DNA from: Aselliscus stoliczkanus
Lineage: Eukaryota > Chordata > Mammalia > Chiroptera > Hipposideridae
Assembly (NCBI GenBank): GCA_033961575.1
Contig: CM066732.1
Coordinates: forward strand, 84,313,687 to 84,377,686
Direction of reading: 5' to 3'
Length of the DNA: 64,000 nt
How positions within the stretch are numbered: the stretch's first letter is position 1; each line of letters begins with the position of its first letter. Position numbers and translations under genes: made by a program. Shown here piece by piece: positions 43,972 to 54,575 of the stretch. Under the pieces are notes generated by a model. That model was given only the letters and a program-made list of their open reading frames with translations, made no database searches and was not told where the DNA came from.

Positions 43972-44115
43972 TTTTTGTTGTTTGCTTTTTTTATTTATTT
44001 GTTTATTTTTGTTTCTGTTTTGTTTGTTTATTTTGTTCTTTAGGGTCCATATATAAGCAAAATCACATTGCATCCGTCTTTCACTGTCTGAAATACTTCA
44101 CTCAGCACCATACCC
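43972..44115 (-). mobile_element. Short 3'-truncated L1 insert nested in the L1
   Basis: L1 3'-region text (CCATATATAAGCAAAATCAC then TGTCTGAAATACTTCACTCA) preceded at left by a T-rich heterogeneous stretch. An 18 bp perfect TSD (ATAGATGGCTCATGTCTT) lies at 43954-43971 and 44116-44133. The insert ends at an internal A-rich region of L1 instead of at the true 3' end. Confidence 0.85.
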
Positions 44116-44213
44116 ATAGATGGCTCATGTCTTATAATGCACGCAGTCACCCTATATCTTTTATTAGAGCATTTAATCCATTTATACTTAAAGTAATTAT
44201 TGTTAAGTATATA

Positions 44214-44369
44214 CGGTAATACCTTGGTTTGCGAGCATAATTTGTTCCAGAAACAAACTATTCATATTGCAAGACATCACTTGTTTACCACTTGAAAATG
44301 TATTAGAAATGCTTGCTTGTCTTGCGGAACACTCGCAAACCACATTACTCTCAATCCAAGGTTTTACCA
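44214..44369. mobile_element. TA-flanked MITE inside the L1
   Basis: Left CGGTAATACCTTGGTTTGCG and the reverse complement of the right end, TGGTAAAACCTTGGATTGAG, form inverted repeats with GCGAG/ACTCGC text inside. TA duplication at 44212-44213 and 44370-44371. The L1 sequence reads across the empty site as TTGTTAAGTATACTTATTGC. 156 bp, non-coding. Confidence 0.88.
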
Positions 44370-45432
44370 TACTTATTGCCATTTTGTTAATTGCTTTTTG
44401 GTTGTTTTTATAGTTCTCTGTTCCTTTCTTCTCTCAATCTCTTCTCTTGCACTTTGCTGGTTTTCTTTAGTGTTTCACTTGGGTTTCTTTCTCTTTTTTC
44501 TCTGTATATCTTTTGTTTTCTCTGTATAGGTTTTTGGTTACTATGAGGTTTATGTGTATCATTCTATATCTATAGCAGTGTAGTGTAAGCTGATAGGTGT
44601 TTAAGTTTGAATATTTTCTATAATGTCTATGTTTTTACTATCCCCTCCATGATTTGTTATTAATGTCATGTTTTAGATCTTTTTGTGTTGTGGATCTTCT
44701 AACTATTTATTCTAGTTTGAGTTGAGTTTGATACTTTTTTATTTTGGCCTTTGTGGTAGCTTTTTAAAAGTCTGATTCACTGTATTTATTAAATATTTGG
44801 ATTACCTGTGAGATTGCTTTCTTTTCTCATATTTTCTTATTCTGGTTATGGAATTTCCTTTTCTGCTTAAAGAAGACCCTTTAACATTTCTTATACAACT
44901 GGTTTAATTGTGATGAACTCCTTTAGTTTTTGCTTGCCTGGGGAATTCTTTATTTCTTCTTCAATTCTGAATAATAACCTTGCCAGGTAAATTATTCCAG
45001 GTTGTAGTTTCCTTTCTTTCACAACTTTAAAGATGACCTTCCACTCCCTTCTGAGTTGCTGCTGAGAAATCAGCTGATAGCCTTATGGGATTTCCTTAGT
45101 ATATAACTCATTGTTTTCCTTTTGCTTCCTTCAAGATTGTCTCTTTATCTTAAATTTTGCCATTTTAATTATGTGTGAGTCTCCTTAGGTTCATCTTGTT
45201 TGGAATTCTCTGTGCTGTCTGGACAGGGATATATGTTTCCTTTCCCAGGTTAAGAAACTTTTCTGCCAGTATTTCTTCAAATAAAGTTTCTATTTCTTTC
45301 TCTCTTTCTTCTACTTCTGAGATCCCTATAATGTGAATGTTTGAGTGCTTGGTGTTATCCTAGAAGTCACTTAGACTGTTGTTCTGTTTTGTTTTTTAAT
45401 TCCTTTTTTCTGTTGTGATTGGTTGATTTCCA

Positions 45433-45618
45433 TTAGTCGCTGACCCATTCTTCTGTACTAGCTAATCTGCTATTGATTTTTCTAATGTATTTTTTCATTT
45501 CAGTTATTGCATTCTTCAGGTCTGATTGTTCCTTTATTATACTTCTAACTCTTTGTTGAAGTTCTTTGAAGAGTTCTTGTATTCCACTGTCAAGTTTGAC
45601 AGACATCCTTATGACCAT
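45433..45618 (-). pseudogene. L1 ORF1 coiled-coil remnant
   Basis: The minus-strand frame encodes EQSDLKNAITEMKKYIRKIN then SRLASTEEWVSD, matching the coiled-coil/RRM boundary of L1 ORF1. A 61-codon fragment only. Confidence 0.85.
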
Positions 45619-45633
45619 TTCCTTGAAATCTTT

Positions 45634-45888
45634 TTTTAAATTTATTTATTTATTTTTATTAGTTTTCGGTGTACAACACAGTGCAATAGTTATACTTTTT
45701 GCCCCTCAAAGTGACAACCCCCATCCTCCAATTCGCCACCCCACTCCTCCCCCACATATCATATATATCTATTACACTTCCTCTGACTCCCTTCCACAGT
45801 ATAATTCACATCCCACACTATCTATATATTCACTTACAGTTGGTATTCAATATTATACAACATCAGCTTCAGATGTACAGTGCAGTGA
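45634..45888 (-). mobile_element. L1 3' end inserted in the L1
   Basis: TTTTATTAGTTTTCGGTGTA and CAACACAGTGCAATAGTTA at left are the minus-oriented L1 3' end. An 11 bp TSD (TTGAAATCTTT) lies at 45623-45633 and 45889-45899, with the T-rich tail next to the left copy. The short frames overlapping it are not coding. Confidence 0.87.
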
Positions 45889-46894
45889 TTGAAATCTTTA
45901 TCATGCAGATTACTTATCTCCATTTCCTTAGGGTTTTTCTCTGGGGATTTTTCTAGTCCCTTCATTTGAGAGTATCTTCTGTCTTTTCATTTGTTTAACT
46001 TTCTATGTTTGTTTGTTTGAATTAGATAAAGTAGCTATTTCCCTTAGTCTTGGGAAAGTGGCTTTATGTATAATAGAAGCAGTCTCTGTGTAGGCTTTGT
46101 GCACCAGGTGGTTTTGGCAAGGCAGTAGGAGCCAACAAGGTGCCCAAGGTGTCCTGGGACACTGGCCTACCCAGCCATAGTAACTCAAGGTTGGAAGGCC
46201 ATGTGCACGTAGTAATGCCCTGTTGATCCTGCTTGCTCCCTTTGCTTGGGGCCCAAATGGGCTCAGACAGTGTGTCTGGGAACATGCTGCAGCAACCTTG
46301 CTAGTATACCAGAGCCCACACCCATCCTAGGAAGATGGAGAGGGATGTAGACAATGATGCTCAATGGTACCTCTGACCCCAGAGAATTCCTGCAGTCTCC
46401 AGAGAGCTCCTGTGCTTCGCAGCTTTCTCTATATCGTCTTCCTTATTTGTTGTAGATAAAGCGGTCTTGTGTAGAAGTGACTTCTGTGTAGATTTTTATG
46501 TGCCAGGTAGTTTTGAGAAGCTGGTTGGAACTGGGCAGGTGCTAATGTACCTGGGGCACTGGCCCAACATGCTGGAGCTGCATGCTCTGCAGGCAGTGCA
46601 GGTGCCTATGGTGACGCCTGTTGTTCCTCTTTGCTCCCTTTATCAGAGGCAAAAGGCTTTGAGTGATATACCTGGGGATGCTCTGCCATGATATTGAACA
46701 GAGCTCCCATCCACCCCCCCTGTGGAGGTACAAGGGGATGTAAACAATGACACATATTGGCTCCTCCACCATGGAGAGTTCCTGCAGCTCCCAGAGGGCT
46801 CCTGCAGTTTCCTAGCCTTCTCTATTCAGCCTCTTTCTCTTGTTTGTTGTTCAGAAGCTGTTCATTCAACCATCAGTTGTCTTGCAGGAGTAAT

Positions 46895-46900
<6 letters not shown>

Positions 46901-46947
<47 letters not shown>
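46901..46947. repeat. (TA)n microsatellite in the L1 5' UTR
   Basis: About 23 TA units less than 50 bp from the L1 5' end. Confidence 0.95.
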
Positions 46948-46949
<2 letters not shown>

Positions 46950-46990
46950 ACTAATGGGAGGGGGCCAGTTGTGGCCATCTTGGACCTCCT

Positions 46991-47421
46991 TTTTTAAAAA
47001 ACATGTATTATTTATCTAGTCGAATCTCGCTAGCAAACATTCCTGATTCTTAGCCCTGCCCTCTTTCTCTTTAGGGTTTTCCAGCTTTTGTTGGTTGGGT
47101 TGGGTTTACCCAATGAGAAACCACTTCATTAACCATCACATTGATAACAACTATCAAAAATGATAGGGGTATTTCTCTGTTAAAGGAAAACACACACACA
47201 CACACACACACACATACACACAGAATTAACATCTCAATTATGTAATGATGGGTAGTATTAGGTACACAAAGGAGTAAAACAGATGGTGATTGTCCTGGGA
47301 ATGATCCTTTGCGTTGCATAATTGTTTCCTTCTCCAGTTACTTTGGATGAACACAGAAATCTACAAAGTTTACTGCATGGGCAATGAAAGAAAGGCTAGA
47401 TATAAAAGTTCTTTTAAAAAA
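46991..47421. other. Unassigned spacer with (CA)n
   Basis: (CA)n at 47190-47221. Otherwise not recognised and no gene. Confidence 0.5.
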
Positions 47422-47430
47422 AAAATGCAG

Positions 47431-48075
47431 GGCTGGCCGAGTGGCTCCGTTGGTCAAGAGTTAGCTTAAGAGCATGAGCTCTGAGCAACAGGATCGCTGG
47501 TTTGATTCCCACAGAGGCCAGTGACACTGCGCCCCGAGCCGAGCTGCCAACAGATGGCACGATGGCTTAACGGGTGAGAGCACGTGCTCCTAACAAGCCT
47601 GCATGTTTGATGGTGGGCTATGCCCACCCGCAACTAACACTGAACTCGGCACCTTGAGCTGAACTGCCACCTGGATGACTCAGTGGATAAAGCGTGCGCT
47701 CTTAACAACAAGGCTGCTGGTTCGACTCCCTCATGGGATGATGGCTACGCCCACCTGCAACTAAGACTGAACTCAGCACCTTGAGGTGAGCTGCCGCCCA
47801 GGTGGCTCAGTGGATAGAGCATGCGCTCTTAACAACAAGGCTGCTGGTTCGACTCCTGCATGGGATGGTGGCTACGCCCACCCGCAGTTAAGATTGTAAC
47901 ACAGCACCTTGAGCTTAGAGGCCACTATAGGCAGCCAGATGGCGACTGGCACCCTCCACAATGAAGATTGAAGAACAACAACTTAGCTGGTGCCCCTCCA
48001 CAATTCCCCAACACTGTTCCCCTCCCCCAAATCCCCAATTAAAAAGACAATAAATAAAATAAAATGAAACAAAAT
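47431..48075 (+). mobile_element. Compound family B SINE with tandem tRNA-like modules
   Basis: A head GGCTGGCCGAGTGGCTCCGT (47432) with a GGTTTGATTCCC B box is followed by three further modules starting near 47546, 47666 and 47793, spaced 120 and 127 bp. The last two carry an A-box-like TGG(C/A)T(G/C)ACTCAGTGGAT or TGGCTCAGTGGATAGAG and GGTTCGACTCC. A G/A-rich body and a CCCCAAATCCCCAATTAAAA tail follow. TSD AAAATGCAG at 47422-47430 and 48076-48084. Confidence 0.9.
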
Positions 48076-48084
48076 AAAATGCAG

Positions 48085-49096
48085 ACCTTATACATTTAAA
48101 TTCTTTGTATGAAACCGGTGGTTCTTAAAAGAGCAGTGGTTGACAGCCCCTTTACAGATTCAAAGCTCTTTCCAGCACAGTCTCCTGACCATGCCCACAC
48201 TGTCTACCTCTCCATATGCAGTGATTGTCTTGAGTTCTAGCATAGATTTGGAACATCGTAGATACTCAATGAAATGTCTGGTTGGAAGGACGAAAGCATA
48301 AATAGGTAAGGTTTCAGCCTTCATATTTCTGCAGAACACTGACTCTTTAAGGTTTTATATATATATAGATTAAATAGGATATCAGCGAAAGAAGCCTATC
48401 AGGCTGGTGTTTTAAGAATACCATTCAGGTAGATGACCATCTTTGAGTATGCATATTTGTCCACTTGTCTGATTTTTTTAGGATAAATAGGACAGAATGA
48501 CTGCTGTGCCTATTTCTAGAACTTTTGATATGTATAACTGAAGTGTCCTCCAGAAAGCTATAGCAGTTGGCTGTATATGATGAGACTGCCGAAGTCCCCA
48601 TCGTCCACATTTCACCTTATTTGTATTTGTGTCTCCAGAGCCTGTTTAGTGGCATTTTTTCAGAGCACTTGGCTTTTTGGAATTGAGAATATAAAGTGTT
48701 TATAAGTTTCTAAGATGACTATGTGATACAAACATTTGGCTTTTTTTTTTAATGCCCTTGGTTTAATTTCCCAAACTTTATGTAATCTTTCTTATATATT
48801 CTTACAACTTTCCCAGGCATACTAATTAATTTGGTATCTATACCAGCTTATTCATACTCAATAACCAGACAGGAATAAATTAATGAACAGGCCAGGTATA
48901 AGAAACGCAGGGCAACTTGGATGATGATGGACAATTGACTTTAAGACTCAGTTTGGGCAATAAAATAGGGAGTGATGGAATCTGATGATTTTGGGGACTG
49001 ACTGTAGAGATGGTGATGATGGGGAGAAGGAGTGTATGCAGGCCTAGTATTCCCAGATCCTCCCAATTTCCAAGAGCTACTGGAAATCTATTTTAC

Positions 49097-49101
<5 letters not shown>
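48085..49101. other. Unassigned AT-rich sequence
   Basis: No gene and no confident repeat. The minus-strand frame 48425-48610 is not recognised. Confidence 0.4.

Positions 49102-49146
<45 letters not shown>
49102..49146. repeat. (AT)n microsatellite
   Basis: About 22 units, followed by a T run. Explains the Ile-Tyr frames at 49010-49322. Confidence 0.95.
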
Positions 49147-49156
<10 letters not shown>

Positions 49157-50296
49157 TGTGCGTGGGCCAAGAAAACTTATTCTTGTAAACTATCCGTTTA
49201 CGACCTCAGAGCTATCTACTCTCACTTCAGTGAATAGGTGGGGGATGAACATTTTAAAAGTAGTTTTCCTTTCATCTTACTCCCTCCATCCCCCCAATAC
49301 TTGGTACCAAATAGACATTTGAGGAGTTTATATTTGTCTCAGACATCGTTTTTCTACAGCAGCTTCTTCATGAGCATTTCTTTCTTTTTTTTTTCCCCAC
49401 ACATGTACCCAGAGTTTCCTCTTGCTGTCCTGAAAGTGTGTGGTGTCTGTACAGACGTGTGTCCCTGCAGAGTCCCCTGCACTCCCCTTAGGAAGCTGAC
49501 GCAGTCCTGGGCACCTTGCACAGAACCCGGATGGAGCCAATGTGTATGTTCTAGTCACTCAGTCAGCTTCCATGGCTTTGGATCTCCCTGTGTGATTTGT
49601 GCAGGCAAACCTAATTAAATTCTTTAATTACATTTCAAGGATAGGCTTAGTAGAGTATCTCCTGATCACTGACCTCTGAAGGATTGAAGTATCTGTCTCT
49701 CCTGCTGCTGTGGAGCAGCCGCCCAGCTCCCTCTTTCAGTCTCTTCTCTTTGTCTTTCTCCTTGGCTGGACTCTTTTTTGCCTTGAATGTATCTACTCTG
49801 CCTGTAATCTCTATCCCTTGAACAAGAGCCCAGGTCATAGTAAGTATTCAGTAAATGTGTGTTGAATGAAGGGCCTGTCTCTTGATGAAATTTCTTTGTT
49901 ACCTCTGATAGTAAAGAACAATATGTGCTAGAACAGGAATAGTCTTCAACGCCAGATGAATGTCCCCTTAGAAGGCTTGGAGGACTTTGGCTCCAAATTA
50001 TTTGATTCTCCTGTCTGACAGAGAATGATAGTGACTGTCATTGTTTATCCCTTTGCTTAATTGCTGAACCCACAGGACTTGTCTATACTGATTTTCAACT
50101 GCTGCACAGATCTACCTACTCATTGATTGTTTTCTCCACTAGAATGTAAGTTTCACAAGGGAAAGAACTGTGTTGACCTTGCTCCTCAGTGTCCAGGACA
50201 ATGTTGCATATTGAATGAGCCAGGCTGTGTCTCAGCTCTGCTCTGCTCTGTTCTTTGTGTGCTCCTTTTAGCTAATCATTTACTGTTTCTTGTCTT
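49147..50296. other. Unassigned, with L2 traces
   Basis: About 49800-49870 (CATAGTAAGTATTCAGTAAA then TGTGTGTTGAATGAAG) and 50135-50225 (TCCACTAGAATGTAAGTTTC) fit L2 3' ends in plus orientation. The 126-codon frame 49238-49618 is not recognised. Confidence 0.45.
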
Positions 50297-50311
50297 GCCC
50301 TTGCCTTTTTT

Positions 50312-50413
50312 TTTTTTTGAGGGCAGTGTCACTGGCCCTCGCATGTGGGACCCGAACCCGGGGCTGCTGTCTTCCCAAGCCAGCGCTTAACCACCAAAAC
50401 ACTCGGCCGGCCC
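50312..50413 (-). mobile_element. Family A SINE, short form (first of a same-site pair)
   Basis: Minus-strand: T tail 50308-50317, body GAGGGCAGTGTCACTGGCCC, head ending GGCCGGGC near 50413. Flanked by GCCCTTGCCTTTTTT at 50297 and again at 50414-50428. Confidence 0.92.
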
Positions 50414-50428
50414 GCCCTTGCCTTTTTT

Positions 50429-50873
50429 ATTTTATTTTATTTTTTAAGATTTTATTGGGGAATTGGGGGAGGGGAACAGAGTTGAGAAATCGGGGGAGGG
50501 GAACAGAGTTGAGAAATCGGGGAAGGGGAACAGACAAGTTGCTGTCCTTTTGTTCTTCAGTCTAGTGTGGAGGGCGTTGCTTCACTGGCCCATGTTCGTA
50601 TCGTCATTGCGCTTGGTCGCCGGCCTCTGGATGGTCGCTCACCGTGGCTATTGGCAGCTCACGCTGGCTGCCGGCCACTCACTGTAGCCTATGGCAGCCC
50701 ACTGTAGCAGGGGCTGCAGCCTACACCATCTCCGGGGCTCGCACAGCCCAGCTCCAGGTGGAGCTGTTGTTAGCTGTAGAGGGCAGTGTCACTGGCCCTC
50801 ATACATGGGATCCGAACCAGGGCCGCTGGCATCCCCAAACCAGCTATTAACCAATGCGCCACTCAGCCGGCCC
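50429..50873 (-). mobile_element. Family A SINE, long form (second of a same-site pair)
   Basis: Minus-strand long copy with TATTTTATTTTATTTTTTAA tail at left; it has a tandem duplication of a GAGTTGAGAAATCGGGG unit at 50479-50525. Flanked by GCCCTTGCCTTTTTT at 50414-50428 and 50874-50888. Confidence 0.93.
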
Positions 50874-50888
50874 GCCCTTGCCTTTTTT

Positions 50889-51079
50889 AAATGCCTTCAT
50901 AAGTCTGCATCTGTTTTGGTAACAACACTTCTTCCACAGTGGAGCAGACTTAAATGGGCTCTGGCATTCTTTTCCTGCTTAAGCTGTCAGTTCCATATGG
51001 TAAGGCAGAGGGGTGCAATGGAAACAGGACAGGACTGCAGGAGGAAACCCCATCTCGGTCCTGGCTAAGTGTAGTGGTG
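50889..51079. other. Unassigned spacer
   Basis: Nothing recognised. Confidence 0.35.
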
Positions 51080-51225
51080 TCACCAAGGTGGAATCCTGTC
51101 TCTGAGCCTCATTCTCTTCACCTATCAAAGAAAGATGATGATCCCTCCCTCACAAGTTGGGAAGATGAAATAGGATGACCCATGAGGAAAGCTTTGGAAA
51201 ATACCCTGTGATGTGAGAATACTTT
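51080..51225 (+). repeat. MIR fragment
   Basis: CTGTCTCTGAGCCTCATTCT then CACCTATCAAAGAAAGATGA fits the plus-oriented MIR core. Confidence 0.6.
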
Positions 51226-51309
51226 TGCAGATGTAAGCTGACATGTTACATAGCTGTCTGTCTTTCAAGGACCAGGGCATTCCAGGTGGGAACAGGATGA
51301 CCCAGGGAG

Positions 51310-51460
51310 CTGATTTCCATAATCTCCTCCTTCATCCTTCATAATTCTTGTGAAGTGGGTGGCACTGTCCCGTTTTGAAAGATGAAGAGACGGCTCTTGG
51401 AGACGTAGAATTTCACCCAAAATTATTCATCCAGTGCAGGCAAAGGCAGGGCTCATACTA
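51310..51460 (-). repeat. MIR fragment
   Basis: CATAATTCTTGTGAAGTGGG then GAAAGATGAAGAGACGGCTC fits the reverse MIR order. Confidence 0.55.
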
Positions 51461-52764
51461 GGTCACTTGATGACAAGCCTAGCCTTCTTTTCACCATCCA
51501 AAATCTGTAAGATTGGGAAGTGACCACTGTGCCTTGGCCCAGATTCTGGATGGTGAGCCTGATCACATGTGGGTGAGCGTCTCTGTAATTTGTTAATGTG
51601 TAATACCATAAATTTGCACTAGTGTTGACCTGAAGGAGTAATAGAGCCATATTGAATTGATAGATTTTTTTCTTCCCTATCAAACACCACATATAGCTAG
51701 TTAGGTCAGAAGTTAGTTATTTTCTGGAACATGTTGATTAAAAAGGGGTTGACATTAAATGACAGAAGGACTGATTGTATGGGGCAGAGTGTGCATTTGC
51801 ATATGGAGCTTGAGTCTGACCTGGCTTTGTAGGCTCATCTGTGGCTCCCCAATACCTAGAACTGGGGTGCCTGCTGACCCACTCATCTCTCGCTCATGGA
51901 GATTTCACCGTGGATTGGATGCTGGGTTCTAATCCAAGTATTGTAGTTTGTTGCTTCTGAGAATCTCAAGCGAACCTGAAAGACTCTTTCAGTTACCCAA
52001 CAGGACCCTGTGCAGCTGCGTGTGGAAAGCAGGATAATTTCGGCATTTCTGAGAGCATTTTCATAGAGCACTGATTACAGATTGCAGGCACCTGGTGGTG
52101 TTTTTGTGTTGAGGCTGAAGAGTGCAGTTCCAGAGACAAGAACAGGGCTTGACAGATTCCTGTTTTTCTACCCTGTGTTTCCCCGGGCCTGGAATAGGTA
52201 CTGAGAAACCCTTACAGTAGCTGAACCAGGCTCCTGTCATGGTTATCATGGGCTTTCAGCAGAGCACCAGTGCCAGTGCATTAATTCCCAGACAGATCAT
52301 GTACATGTGACTCTGCCCCGGGGGTGTTCTCCTTCCAATAGCTCAGAGCACTGAGACTGTAAGAGGACCCCCATTCACTGGGGTCAGCACAGAGCCCTGT
52401 GGCTTGGGATTTGGCCAAAGCTATTCTGTGCTTCTTGGACAGGCTAAGGCTATTCCACTTGGGTAGGCCATCATTGGTTTTGGCCTCGACAGCCAATTGA
52501 GAAAAACATAAACTGTGAAAATTCAACGGAATGAAAGGCAGTAGCCAAAAGTTTAGAAATCTATGGGCTAGAGGTATTCTAGTCCAACACTAAATTTCAT
52601 GCCAATTCATAAGAAAAAGAATGAACCTGAGAAGAGCTCTTGCTGTGATAAGTTGTATTTTTTCTCTCTTTCCCCCTTGCTCCTCATATGCCACCTGCTC
52701 TCATCTTCCATGCACTTGGGACTCCTATCATCATTGTTACTTGAAAAAGTGTTCAGCAAAGTGG
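51461..52764. other. Unassigned non-coding sequence
   Basis: Several short frames on both strands, none recognised. No repeat is called. Confidence 0.4.
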
Positions 52765-52885
52765 AGAGCAATGGCTAGCACTAACCTTGACCTTGTTACT
52801 TTTTGGTGGTATGATTTGGGAATTATTCTCTGGACTTCAGTTTTCTTATGATTGAAGGGAGAGAATCACATGAGATAGTCAACCA
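52765..52885 (+). repeat. MIR fragment
   Basis: GGCTAGCACTAACCTTGACC then CTTCAGTTTTCTTATGATTG fits a plus MIR. Confidence 0.55.
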
Positions 52886-52904
52886 CTAAGATCACTTACA
52901 GCTA

Positions 52905-53013
52905 GGGCCGGCCGAGTGGTGCGGTGGTTAAGCGCAGGCTTGGGAAGCCAGCGGCCCCGGTTCGGGTCCCACATATAAGGGCCAGTGACACTGCCCTCAA
53001 AAAAAAAAAAAAA
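52905..53013 (+). mobile_element. Family A SINE, short form
   Basis: GGGCCGGCCGAGTGGTGCGG head, GGTTCGGGTCCC B box, A16 tail. A perfect 14 bp TSD (ATCACTTACAGCTA) lies at 52891-52904 and 53014-53027. Confidence 0.95.
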
Positions 53014-53027
53014 ATCACTTACAGCTA

Positions 53028-53939
53028 TTACATTTTTAAGCCTATGAATGCCAACATTCTAGCTTACTCATGCCTTTCAATGGAAATATAAGCTGCTGGC
53101 AGGTAGGGCCCAAAAAAGTGTGAAAGAATGGTTGTTGATTGGCTCATTTGGAAGGCCTTGCTGAGATCCTTGCTGATCAATGGCATTTCCCTTGCCAAGG
53201 CTTTTAAATTCCTGAAGTCCGGAGCATTACAGCTAGAGAAGCATTAAGGTCCCTTGAAGACCTGGCAGCAAAGACAGAAAGTACAGAGAGTGTGAAGAAA
53301 AAGGTACAGGAGGGTCCAAGTTGTGTTTTTGGGATGCCAGAGGGGGGTAATACAGCAAAGGAAGTGGAAAGAGGAGTTTCTCTTGAGAACCAGCAGAAAC
53401 CTTTGAAATGTGTGCCTTTTATATTGAAGCCTTTTCCGGTTTGGAAAATAGCCTGCAAGGTTCGTAAAACTGCCTGGTGGCAGCCATCCAAGATGCTCCT
53501 GGAGTTGACTCTTGTTGTAAACTGCTGGTCTCCAAAGGAGGGTGGCGAACAGCTGCGATGAGGCTTCAGCCAGCATTGTCCTGTTTACGGGGAGAGATCT
53601 ATTGTAGATTCTCTCTGCTAACGGAGTCTCCGCTCCCAGTTTTGTATTTGTAGAACCCAAACAAGCTCTATGCTAACTAGCCTACATGATCCTCTGTGCC
53701 AGCTGCACAGCATGACCTGCAGAGATGAACAGATATCTGGAAAGCACCATTTCAGACCTCAGCCTGATGTGTTATCTTTGCAGCTGCAGGTCAGAAATGA
53801 TAACGATATCTTGTCCACCAGAAAGCAAGGCTGAGCAGAGACAAAACTGAAGCAGTCATTTGTCTTGGTTTACTGGAATGCATTTCTCCCTCACCTTTCC
53901 CGACCTTTCTCATTTCTTTCAGTGAAATAGTGAAGAGGA
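53028..53939. other. Unassigned non-coding sequence
   Basis: Overlapping minus-strand frames at 53204-53660 (up to 138 codons) lack recognisable motifs and probably have no coding role. Confidence 0.4.
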
Positions 53940-54065
53940 TCACAGGCTGCTGGAATCACACTTTCTAGATTCAAATACTTATGTTTGCTCTTTAAAATCT
54001 CTGTGATCTAGAGCAACTTACTTAGCTACTCTGAGCCTTACTTAATCTGAGAAATCACACGCCTT
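53940..54065 (+). repeat. MIR fragment
   Basis: GCTGGAATCACACTTTCTAG then CTCTGTGATCTAGAGCAACT fits a plus MIR. Confidence 0.6.
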
Positions 54066-54149
54066 TCCCCCAGGAAGAAACCTATGAATGGGAATTTTCA
54101 AATACCAAAGCCCCATATCTCAGTGTATGCATCTCGTGTTGGAATGTGA

Positions 54150-54575
54150 GGCAGCTACTGGTTAAATCTTTTGGAGGCTGAGCAGGAACCTTTCCAGCAC
54201 CCTTCAGATTATACTGCATGGGCACAAAATCATGAAGTTAACCATTGGGAGAGACAAATTAAAGTTGAAACTACAATCGTTGGCCAGATCCTTATGAGAC
54301 AGAAGAATCGAATGACCTCATTGAACAACTCAATTGTGAACTTGAGATTGAAGAACAGAGTGCCTTACCTTTTAAATTGACATGGTAAATATGTGTGAAA
54401 TGGGTCACATTTGTTCTGTGCCCTTCATTGCTATGACTGACTTCATGTCAGAGTATGACACTGGTAAAATATCAATTACAGAAAATTCACTGAAGCCCTC
54501 TCAAGAAATTCTCCAAATCAGGAACTCAAGGAGGAAATATTATTTTAAAAATGATATTAGACTTTGAAAATATTT
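54150..54575 (+). pseudogene. Possible decayed coding sequence, unknown family
   Basis: Three plus-strand segments, each in a different frame, give protein-like text one after another: LLEAEQEPFQHPSDYTAWAQ and NHWERQIKVETTIVGQI from about 54168; then ETEESNDLIEQLNCELEIEE from about 54296 in another frame; then EYDTGKISITENSLKPSQEI from about 54442 in the third. This pattern can come from a pseudogene with two frameshifts, or by chance. I do not recognise the protein. No poly-A tail or splice sites are visible. Confidence 0.25.

Larger units (their letters stand above)
39365..46990 (-). mobile_element. Nearly full-length, dead L1 with six nested insertions
   Basis: Order on the minus strand: a 5' end near 46990 (GGAGGTCCAAGATGGCCACA in reverse complement), a 5' UTR to about 46000, ORF1 and inter-ORF text to about 44880, ORF2 endonuclease at about 43950-43590, reverse transcriptase at about 42310-41790, the ORF2 C-terminal region at about 40480-40120, then 3' UTR to 39365. 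Removing the inserted elements and their TSDs leaves about 6.3 kb, close to full L1 length. All reading frames are broken. The extreme 3' end and poly-A are missing. The CCATCTTGGACCTCC at 46975 is the element's 5' start. Confidence 0.88.

Noticed and set aside
53204..53660. Two overlapping minus-strand frames up to 138 codons.
   Set aside because: No similarity recognised, two overlapping frames are equally open, and no start or splice context stands out.
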